DNA of 64,000 nt. It comes from Bacteroidia bacterium (GTDB lineage Bacteria > Bacteroidota > Bacteroidia > SpSt-205). How positions within the stretch are numbered: the first letter of the stretch is position 1; each line of letters opens with the position of its first letter. Of the stretch, positions 50,565-57,521 are shown piece after piece. The notes under the pieces were generated by a model. It saw nothing but the letters and a program-made list of their open reading frames with translations, was not told where the DNA came from and made no database searches. The stretch spans positions 275,570-339,569 of the forward strand of contig BPGV01000001.1 of the NCBI GenBank assembly GCA_026003215.1, given 5' to 3'. A program made the translations under genes and the position numbers.

Positions 50565-53213
50565 CTACCGCACCACCAGCCACCGCACACCCCACCGCTC
50601 CCCACCCGCCAAGCCCACTTCCACCCAGTATACCCCCGTTTCTAAGGCCTCTACCTTAGCGCTCCTCCCGCCTACCCGCACCTCCTGCACTAACCGCCCC
50701 TGCGCATCCCATACCCGCAGCCATTCTATGGACACCGCACTCTCCACCCGGGCATACCCCTTCGACGGATTCGGATACAAACGAACCGGCGCATGGATGT
50801 TCCCCTCCGAACTACCTATCCCGGTGGTACCAACATCTACATAGTGACAGTTTGAAGTATCCTGGCAACCCGTATTGGGATTGTGTGCAATAAGGGCATA
50901 CCAGCCCGTGGCCGTAGCAGTGTACGAAGTCCCCGTACCCACTACCGCAATCGGAGGCTCGCAGTTTATCCAGCTATATTGAAAGCCTGCCTGCGGAGTA
51001 GCCACGCTAAGCTGGGTACCCGTTACTTGGACAGTAGTGTCTATTACATCCGCTACGACCGTCACAGGTGCAGAAGCTGCTTGACATCCGTTTGCTGTAG
51101 CCCCTATGACATAGTAAGTACCTGCCTGCGAGACCACCAAGGTAGACCCCGTAGCGCCTGTATTCCAGGTATAGCTGGCTGCACCACTGGCTGTAAGGGT
51201 CACAGTCCCCCCTGGGCACAAAGTAGCCGAAGATGGGCTAATCGTCACTGTAGGCCCACTCTGGACGCAGCTGAGCTGAGCTATCCAGCCGCTGGAGGGG
51301 GTAGTCCCATCCGAGCGAAAGACCACCAGCATCGTGTCCGCACTTCCATTTATAGGATTGGGAGAGGCACTACTTCCCCGCAAGGTCCAATAAGTAGAGG
51401 TTCCTGGGGTACCACCGTTGTAAATACGCATAGAGTCACAGCAAGCTTCCGTTGAAAAGCTACTAAAACTAAAGCTTATCCCGCCACAAGCTGTGGCTCC
51501 ATCGCGTAAGACAAAGTACATCTGCCTATTTTCGCTATTGACATAAGAGGCGGTAGGGCCACCAGTGTCATAGAATCGATAGGTCCAGTTAGGCTGGCAG
51601 ACAAGATACCTGTACCCTGTGCCCATGCAGGTGGCGCCAGTCCGAGGAGTAGGGGCGCAGCCGACGTATGCCTGCCACCCCACAGCTTCGGTAATCCCAT
51701 CCGATTTGAAGCGGAAAATAAGGGGCTCGCCGGCCAGGGAAGCGGATACCGTATCTCGGGCACTATTCCCCGGCGTGAAAACGGCTAAGAGATGGTCTGG
51801 CATCATGCTTTTTTCCCATATCCACACGGTATCCCCTGCCCCCAAACTCAGCTGGTACGGAAACGCTATCCACGCATACTGCCCACTTGCCGGCACAAAC
51901 GTCACCGTATCATCTACCCCCGCACTGTACGATCCCTCCGTACCCCCATCGTCCGTAAAGACTATCCCTCGCGCACAATCTATGTTCCAGCTCACCTGCC
52001 CAGGCCCTAACACATACCTATCCGGCGTATTCACACTCACACAGCTTAGCGTGGCTGCCCATCCCGCATAGTTCACCGTCCCGTCCGAATAAAACCGAAA
52101 GGTCACCGTATCGCTCAAGCTCACTACAGCAGGAGGCGTATTCGTTCCCCCATACCGGCCTATCAGGGGAGCCCCTGTCCCGGAGCCATCGTATAGCTCT
52201 AAATAGTCGGCATTTTCCAGCGTGAAGGAGGAAAAGCTTATCTGGACACGCTGGCCATTCGGAGCAACCACGCGTAAAAGGCGATTTTGGGTATTAGCGT
52301 AGTTTGCCCCAGGACCGCCATCATCATAAAAACGCAGCACCCACCCACTCGTACAACTGATGCGCCGCACGCCTAACCCCATCTGCGTAGCAGCTGGCCT
52401 AAGCGCCCCACACCCTACATGGCCCTGAAAGCCAGCCGCCTGCGTTATCGCATCCGATTTGAACCGCACAATCAACGATGTGCCTGCTTGCCCCGCCACG
52501 ACCGTATCCCCACGATTGGAGCCCGCCACATACATCGCTAAAAGATTTGCCGGGGCGGGGCTCCCCTCCCATATCCACAGCGTATCCCCTGCACCCAAAC
52601 TCAGCTGGTACGGAAACGCTATCCACGCATACTGCCCACTTGCCGGCACAAACGTCACCGTATCATCTACCCCCGCACTGTACGATCCCTCCGTACCCCC
52701 ATCGTCCGTAAAGACTATCCCTCGCGCACAATCTATGTTCCAGCTCACCTGCCCAGGCCCTAACACATACCTATCCGGCGTATTCACACTCACACAGCTT
52801 AGCGTGGCTGCCCATCCCGCATAGTTCACCGTCCCGTCCGAATAAAACCGAAAGGTCACCGTATCGCTCAAGCTCACTACAGCAGGAGGCGTATTCGTTC
52901 CCCCATACCGGCCTATCAGGGGAGCCCCTGTCCCGGAGCCATCGTATAGCTCTAAATAGTCGGCATTTTCCAGCGTGAAGGAGGAAAAGCTTATCTGGAT
53001 ACGCTGGCCATTCGGGGCTACAAAGCGCATGAGGCTATTTTGGCTATTGCTATAGTTGCCGGAAGGACCACCATCGTCATAGAAGCTGGCTCCTCCACAA
53101 CAGGAAGTGGTTCCTAAGTGCACCGTCTGCCCATTTGTCATGTTGAAGTTACACTGGGCCCAGAGATAGGCTCCGCTAAGGATAGCTCCTATAAGAGCTC
53201 TACGAACTTGCAT
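50565..53213 (-). CDS. Secreted CUB-domain protein with T9SS sorting signal
   Basis: An 882-residue secreted protein. Signal peptide VRRALIGAILSGAYLWAQ. It then has several CUB-type modules, each with a Gly/Asn-rich start (YDDGGPSGNYSN or TDDGGTEGSYSAG), a core like ENADYLELYDGSGTGAPLIG and TVTFRFYSDGTVNYAGW. A Cys-rich module follows (DGATACGGISFSFSSF), then Ig/PKD-like repeats (VTISPSSATLCPGGTVTL) and a C-terminal sorting domain (PVRLYPNPSKGYARVE to the last Val-Val-Arg). CUB folds bind protein or sugar ligands, and an adhesin or enzyme-presenting role is likely. Two stretches of 406 bases in the gene are identical. ATG 53213 is 4 bases from its -7 box. Confidence 0.85.
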   Translation of the reverse strand: MQVRRALIGAILSGAYLWAQCNFNMTNGQTVHLGTTSCCGGASFYDDGGPSGNYSNSQNSLMRFVAPNGQRIQISFSSFTLENADYLELYDGSGTGAPLIGRYGGTNTPPAVVSLSDTVTFRFYSDGTVNYAGWAATLSCVSVNTPDRYVLGPGQVSWNIDCARGIVFTDDGGTEGSYSAGVDDTVTFVPASGQYAWIAFPYQLSLGAGDTLWIWEGSPAPANLLAMYVAGSNRGDTVVAGQAGTSLIVRFKSDAITQAAGFQGHVGCGALRPAATQMGLGVRRISCTSGWVLRFYDDGGPGANYANTQNRLLRVVAPNGQRVQISFSSFTLENADYLELYDGSGTGAPLIGRYGGTNTPPAVVSLSDTVTFRFYSDGTVNYAGWAATLSCVSVNTPDRYVLGPGQVSWNIDCARGIVFTDDGGTEGSYSAGVDDTVTFVPASGQYAWIAFPYQLSLGAGDTVWIWEKSMMPDHLLAVFTPGNSARDTVSASLAGEPLIFRFKSDGITEAVGWQAYVGCAPTPRTGATCMGTGYRYLVCQPNWTYRFYDTGGPTASYVNSENRQMYFVLRDGATACGGISFSFSSFSTEACCDSMRIYNGGTPGTSTYWTLRGSSASPNPINGSADTMLVVFRSDGTTPSSGWIAQLSCVQSGPTVTISPSSATLCPGGTVTLTASGAASYTWNTGATGSTLVVSQAGTYYVIGATANGCQAASAPVTVVADVIDTTVQVTGTQLSVATPQAGFQYSWINCEPPIAVVGTGTSYTATATGWYALIAHNPNTGCQDTSNCHYVDVGTTGIGSSEGNIHAPVRLYPNPSKGYARVESAVSIEWLRVWDAQGRLVQEVRVGGRSAKVEALETGVYWVEVGLAGGERWGVRWLVVR
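51841..52246 (-). repeat. Intragenic direct repeat, copy 2 (406 bp)
   Basis: Identical base for base to 52594-52999, at an offset of 753 bases (251 codons). It encodes the end of one CUB module, the whole linker and the start of the next. Confidence 0.92.
52594..52999 (-). repeat. Intragenic direct repeat, copy 1 (406 bp)
   Basis: Partner of 51841-52246. Similarity continues imperfectly on both sides (for example ATCCACAGCG here and ATCCACACGG in the other copy). Confidence 0.92.
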
Positions 53214-53217
53214 GGCC

Positions 53218-53225
53218 CAAAGGTA
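53218..53225 (-). promoter_or_regulatory. -7 box TACCTTTG for the CUB protein
   Basis: Exact match 4 bases before the ATG at 53213. The 143 bases between this box and the tRNA-Asp box hold no other feature I can recognise. Confidence 0.62.
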
Positions 53226-53368
53226 CTATTTATTTAGCAAACAAATAAAGTAGCTTATTTCAGCTGCAACCCCCAGGGGACTGTGAAGTAAGGTTCCGTG
53301 GGGGGCAAAGCCCTTAGAGCTGGGGCGATGTGCTTTTAGAGGGTCTCTTGACTTTGTGCGGAAAGTCG

Positions 53369-53376
53369 TATCTTTG
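53369..53376 (+). promoter_or_regulatory. -7 box TATCTTTG for tRNA-Asp and ligA
   Basis: Exact match 8 bases before the tRNA. A TTGAC at 53348-53352 is a candidate -33 element, with 18 bases between it and the box. Confidence 0.65.
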
Positions 53377-53384
53377 CGGTGCTT

Positions 53385-53458
53385 GGTCCGGTAGTTCAGC
53401 TGGTTAGAACGCTGGCCTGTCACGCCAGAGGCCGCGGGTTCGAGTCCCGTCCGGACCG
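53385..53458 (+). tRNA. tRNA-Asp (GUC)
   Basis: A 74-base cloverleaf. The acceptor GGTCCGG pairs with CCGGACC; the discriminator is G, as expected for Asp. The anticodon stem GCTGGC/GCCAG closes a loop with GTC. The T-arm has TTCGAGT. CCA is not encoded (the genome reads CCGCC after the discriminator). The ligA ATG begins 7 bases after the discriminator. Confidence 0.97.
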
Positions 53459-53465
53459 CCGCCGA

Positions 53466-55517
53466 ATGGACCTTTTCTCGGCCACCCCTCCCCGCTCCAT
53501 AGACACCCTTACCCCCGAGGAGGCCGCCCAACGCATAGAAGCCCTCATCCGAGAGATTACCGACTATGATTACCGCTATTACGTTTTAGCGCAGCCCATT
53601 ATCCCAGACAGCGAGTATGATCGGCTGGTGGCGGAGCTGCGCGCCTTAGAGGAACGCTTCCCGGAGCTGCGGCGGCCCGACTCCCCTACCCAACGAGTAG
53701 GCGGCACCGTCACCAAAGAGTTTCCCGTGGTGGTGCATCGCCGCCCCATGCTCAGCTTGGACAACGCCTACTCCATAGAAGAACTCTACGATTTTGAACA
53801 ACGGCTCAAAAGACTTTTGCCCGACAAAGACTGGCTTTACATCGCACAGCATAAAATAGATGGCGTAGCTGTAAGCTTACATTACGAAAAGGGGCTCTTC
53901 GTGCAAGGGGTCACGCGTGGGGACGGAGTCCAGGGCGATGACATCACGCCGAACCTCCGCACCGTACGGGGCATACCCCTACGCTTGCGCGGTACCTTCC
54001 CCGCGGAGATAGAAGTGCGCGGCGAAGTGTATATGCTGCGGGCCGATTTTGAGCAGCTCAATCGGGAGCGTGAGGAGATTGGCGAGCCGCTCTTCATGAA
54101 TCCCCGCAATGCTACCGCGGGTTCTCTTAAGCTCCAAGACTCTACGGAGGTGGCGCGGCGCGGTTTGCGCTTCTTTGCGTACTTTGCTGAGGCAAAAGGC
54201 CTTCCCGACTCGGATGCGCAGGTCATGCAGCAGCTACGAGAATGGGGCTTCCCCGTGGTGGAGACCTTCGGGCCTGCTCCCCTCCCCGAGGTAGTCCAGG
54301 TCATCCAGGCCTGGGCAGAACGCCGCCATGGGCTCCCCTACGATATTGACGGTATCGTTGTCAAGGTAGATAGCCGTGCTCTCCGCGAGACCTTTGGCAC
54401 GACCAACAAGGCGCCGCGCTGGGCTATCGCGTACAAGTATCCCCCCGAGCAGGCGATTACTGAGCTACGGGCTATCACTTACCAAGTAGGGCGCACGGGC
54501 TTTATTACCCCCGTGGCTGAGCTTAAGCCTGTACGCTTGTCCGGTACTATTGTCAAACGCGCCTCCCTCTACAACTACGACGAAATAGCACGCTTAAATC
54601 TGCATCTCCCGGAGGTAGTGGTAGTAGAAAAAAGCGGAGAGATTATCCCCAAGGTGGTGCGTGTGTTACCTGAGCGGCGTCCGACCGACGCTAAGCCTGT
54701 CATCCCGCCCACTACCTGTCCCGAATGCGGCACCCCCCTCGTCCAACCCGAAGGCGAAGTCGGCTATTACTGCCCTAACTACAAACACTGCCCTCCCCAA
54801 GTGATTGGAAGGCTCGAGCACTTCGTAAGCCGTAAAGCCATGAACATCCAAAGCCTCGGCGAAAAAATCCTCAAAAAACTCTACCAAAAAGGCTTAGTAC
54901 GACGATTTAGCGACTTATATCGCCTCAAACCCGAGGACCTTATAGGCGTAGAGGGCTTTGCCGAAAAAATGCCGGTAAAGATCGTCCAGAATATTCAGGC
55001 TTCTAAGGAGGTGCCTTATCCTCGAGTGCTGTACGCCCTGGGCATTCGCCATGTAGGAGAAGCGGTGGCCGAAAAGTTAGCCGAGGCGTTCCCCACCGTA
55101 GAAGCCCTCAAAGCCGCCGCGGAGGACGAGATAGCTTCCGTCTATACGATTGGAGAAACTATCGCCCGTAGCGTGCGGGCCTACTTAGATGATCCGGAAA
55201 ACTGGGAGGAAATTGAACGGCTCAAAGCCGTGGGCCTCCAGTTTTCTATACAAAAAGCCGAAAAAAAACGCAGCGGTCCCTTAGCCGGCAAAAGGCTTTT
55301 AGTCACAGGTACCTTTCCCGGCATAAGCCGCGAAGAGATTATTGCTTATATTGAAGCGCACGGCGGCACCTATGCCAGCGGCGTAAGCAAAAACTTAGAC
55401 TACCTCGTAGTAGGCGAGGAAGCCGGCCCTACTAAGGTAGAAAAAGCGCAAAAGTTAGGTATCAAACAAATTTCCTTGGCTGAGTTAGAAGCCTTGGTAG
55501 GAGCGCCGATACGTTAA
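53466..55517 (+). CDS. ligA: NAD+-dependent DNA ligase LigA
   Basis: A 683-residue ligase that seals nicks in replication and repair using NAD+. In order: the Ia domain (DYDYRYYVLAQPIIPDSEYD), catalytic Lys130 in HKIDGVAV, VTRGDGVQGDDIT, the OB fold, a four-Cys zinc finger (CPECGTPL and YYCPNYKHCP), HhH repeats (IGVEGFAEKM, LGIRHVGEAVAEKL) and a BRCT domain (GPLAGKRLLVTGTFPGISR to the end). ATG 53466 is the true start: the same frame is open into the tRNA-Asp upstream, but those codons are the tRNA itself. The mRNA is therefore a tRNA-ligA cotranscript. The stop overlaps the convergent PorE-like stop by four bases. Confidence 0.96.
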   Translation: MDLFSATPPRSIDTLTPEEAAQRIEALIREITDYDYRYYVLAQPIIPDSEYDRLVAELRALEERFPELRRPDSPTQRVGGTVTKEFPVVVHRRPMLSLDNAYSIEELYDFEQRLKRLLPDKDWLYIAQHKIDGVAVSLHYEKGLFVQGVTRGDGVQGDDITPNLRTVRGIPLRLRGTFPAEIEVRGEVYMLRADFEQLNREREEIGEPLFMNPRNATAGSLKLQDSTEVARRGLRFFAYFAEAKGLPDSDAQVMQQLREWGFPVVETFGPAPLPEVVQVIQAWAERRHGLPYDIDGIVVKVDSRALRETFGTTNKAPRWAIAYKYPPEQAITELRAITYQVGRTGFITPVAELKPVRLSGTIVKRASLYNYDEIARLNLHLPEVVVVEKSGEIIPKVVRVLPERRPTDAKPVIPPTTCPECGTPLVQPEGEVGYYCPNYKHCPPQVIGRLEHFVSRKAMNIQSLGEKILKKLYQKGLVRRFSDLYRLKPEDLIGVEGFAEKMPVKIVQNIQASKEVPYPRVLYALGIRHVGEAVAEKLAEAFPTVEALKAAAEDEIASVYTIGETIARSVRAYLDDPENWEEIERLKAVGLQFSIQKAEKKRSGPLAGKRLLVTGTFPGISREEIIAYIEAHGGTYASGVSKNLDYLVVGEEAGPTKVEKAQKLGIKQISLAELEALVGAPIR

Positions 55518-57472
55518 AGTATCTCCAACTCCACGCGTCGGTTATTTTGGCGCCCCTCGTCGGTTTCGTTGGTATCTACGGGCTTACTCTCGCCATACCC
55601 TATATACGAAAGCCTATCCGCAGAAATGCCCCTTTGTATGAGATATTCATACACAGAACGCGCGCGATTCTCGGAGAGTTTTTGATTATACTCGTCCGAA
55701 CCCATACTATCGGTATGTCCAGCGATGCGTATCTTCAAGCGGGGATTTTCTACGAGAAGCTGGTATACCCGCTCCAGTTCGGCTTTGGACTCGGGGCGGA
55801 GGGTGGCCTTGTCAAAGTCAAAAAAGATATTACGCAGGATGATGACCGTACCCGTTTTGTATTTATTTAGGCCGATGTCTTTGCGCACTTCGCGGTAGCC
55901 TTGCGTTGTTTCCACGATGAAGTTTTCGGAGTGGAAGGCATAGCCCGGGGCGGTCACGGCGATCCCGTAGTTTCGGCCGGCGGGCAGCGAAATAAGGTAT
56001 TTACCACTGGCAGCGTTGGAGGTAAGCACAGCGATGGTATCGCCTTTTTCGTTGTCTATGAGGGTGATAGTGGCTTCTAAGGGCTGGTTCGTCTCGGCAT
56101 CGTAGATGATACCTGTGACTAAGGTGAGGTTAGGCCGGAAAGTGACTGGCGCCGGCTCGGAGGAGATTTGTAAGTCGTCTGCCGGTTTTTGAGAAGCTAC
56201 GGGCTTTTCTTCTCGGAGGGTGGAGAAGTCTATAAGATAAATGTCTTTTTCGCCATAAGAGTCGTCTCTTTCGCTGGCATAGTAGCCATGGAGGCCACTG
56301 GCTGAGAGTACAAAATATATCTCATCGCCCGGCGTGTTGATGGGATATCCCAGATTCACAGGGGGGGCCCAGGTACTATCCGGCCGCAGCTCGGTACGGA
56401 AGATGTCAAAGCCCCCCATAGAGTTAGGGCCGTTGGAGGAGTAAAAGAGCGTCTTCCCATCCGGATGAAAGAAGGGGCCGTCTTCATCGTACGGGGTATT
56501 GACGGGGGGACCTAAGTTGATGGGGGCGCTCCACTTACCGTTAGGGAGGCGGCGGCACATATAAATGTCGCGGCCGCCCAAGCCCCCCGGCCGGTCCGAG
56601 ACAAAAAACAGCGTGCGCTCATCGGCCGAGAGACACACCGAAGGCTCCCAGTGCTTGGAGTTGATAGGGCTGCCCATATTCTTGGGGGCAAGCCAGCGAG
56701 TGCCCCTAAGGCGACTCATAAAAATGTCTCCCCCATTGTCTGAGTTGAAGAGAAACAAGGTCTGCCCATCGGCCGATAACGCAATACAGGCATCATGCAC
56801 CGCGGTATTGAGTGGGGGACCAATATTGCGGGGAGGGCTCCACTTGCCATCGGCTTGCTTTTCGCTGACGTAGATGTCTTCGTAGGGAAGGCCGTCGCCG
56901 GCCAGCTTCCCGCCCGTAGAACCCGGCCGCCGAGAAGTAAAAAGGAGTACGCTCTCATCCGCCGAAATCACCGGCGCGTAATCGGGATTGAGAGAGTTAA
57001 GCACGCCTCCCAAGTTGGTTATCTCCACCTTGAGGGGCTTTTCCATGTACTTTTCGGCGTTTTTGAGGTGCTGGAGGGTCACTCTAAGCCTGTCGTACAT
57101 GGGGTCAGAGGGTTTGGTTTGGGTAAGGAGCCTTTCTATGAGCGGACGGGCCTTTTGGGGCTGGCCGGTCCGCTGCAACGCATCCGCATACGCTAAGATA
57201 AGCCTGGGCGTGAAATTTACCCCCATCTGCTCGCCTTTCTGGAAGTATTCTATGGCTTTTCTATTTTGCCGGAGGCGCCAAGCACAATATCCCGCATTTA
57301 CATAGGCTTCTGCGCTGAAGGGGTTATACTGGAGAGCTGTCTCGTACTCGCCCAGGGCATTAGCGTAGTCTTCTATTTGCATGAGCTCTTCCGCACGGCG
57401 CAGGTGTTTCTCGGCTTTTTGCGGCTGAGCCCACAAAAAGCAAACAAAAATTAGGCTGAGAAGCCGCCACAT
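55514..57472 (-). CDS. PorE-like protein: TPR, PD40 propeller, CRD and OmpA domain
   Basis: A 652-residue exported protein. Signal peptide MWRLLSLIFVCFLWAQ; TPR repeats at about residues 25-130 (AEELMQIEDYANALGEYETA); a six-bladed PD40/WD40-like propeller (LLFTSRRPGSTGGKLAG, LFFVSDRPGGLGGRDIYMCR, LFYSSNGPNSMGGFDIFRT); a carboxypeptidase-regulatory domain (GIIYDAETNQPLEATI); and an OmpA C-terminal peptidoglycan-binding domain (IFFDFDKATLRPESKAEL, AGHTDSMGSDEYNQKLSENR). This four-part order is that of PorE, which links the T9SS to the wall. PorE of Porphyromonas is a lipoprotein; no lipobox is clear here. ATG 57472 sits 4 bases from its -7 box. Confidence 0.85.
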   Translation of the reverse strand: MWRLLSLIFVCFLWAQPQKAEKHLRRAEELMQIEDYANALGEYETALQYNPFSAEAYVNAGYCAWRLRQNRKAIEYFQKGEQMGVNFTPRLILAYADALQRTGQPQKARPLIERLLTQTKPSDPMYDRLRVTLQHLKNAEKYMEKPLKVEITNLGGVLNSLNPDYAPVISADESVLLFTSRRPGSTGGKLAGDGLPYEDIYVSEKQADGKWSPPRNIGPPLNTAVHDACIALSADGQTLFLFNSDNGGDIFMSRLRGTRWLAPKNMGSPINSKHWEPSVCLSADERTLFFVSDRPGGLGGRDIYMCRRLPNGKWSAPINLGPPVNTPYDEDGPFFHPDGKTLFYSSNGPNSMGGFDIFRTELRPDSTWAPPVNLGYPINTPGDEIYFVLSASGLHGYYASERDDSYGEKDIYLIDFSTLREEKPVASQKPADDLQISSEPAPVTFRPNLTLVTGIIYDAETNQPLEATITLIDNEKGDTIAVLTSNAASGKYLISLPAGRNYGIAVTAPGYAFHSENFIVETTQGYREVRKDIGLNKYKTGTVIILRNIFFDFDKATLRPESKAELERVYQLLVENPRLKIRIAGHTDSMGSDEYNQKLSENRARSVYEYLIQRGISADRLSYIGYGESKPVDTNETDEGRQNNRRVELEIL

Positions 57473-57476
57473 AGCG

Positions 57477-57484
57477 CAAAGATA
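57477..57484 (-). promoter_or_regulatory. -7 box TATCTTTG for the PorE-like gene
   Basis: Exact match 4 bases before the ATG at 57472 and 2 bases from the end of a strong hairpin. Confidence 0.62.
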
Positions 57485-57486
57485 TA

Positions 57487-57513
57487 GGGCCTTGGGTGAG
57501 TCCCCCAAGGCCC
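57487..57513 (-). terminator. Hairpin terminator-like stem before the PorE-like gene
   Basis: Perfect 10-bp stem GGGCCTTGGG / CCCAAGGCCC with a 7-base loop, 8 bases after the stop of the upstream gene. On the minus strand it is followed by TATATCTTTG, not a clean T-run, so termination may be partial. Confidence 0.6.
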
Positions 57514-57521
57514 TTGTGAGT

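Noticed and set aside
53379-53465. 29-residue N-terminal extension of LigA
   Set aside because: Those codons are the tRNA-Asp gene itself.
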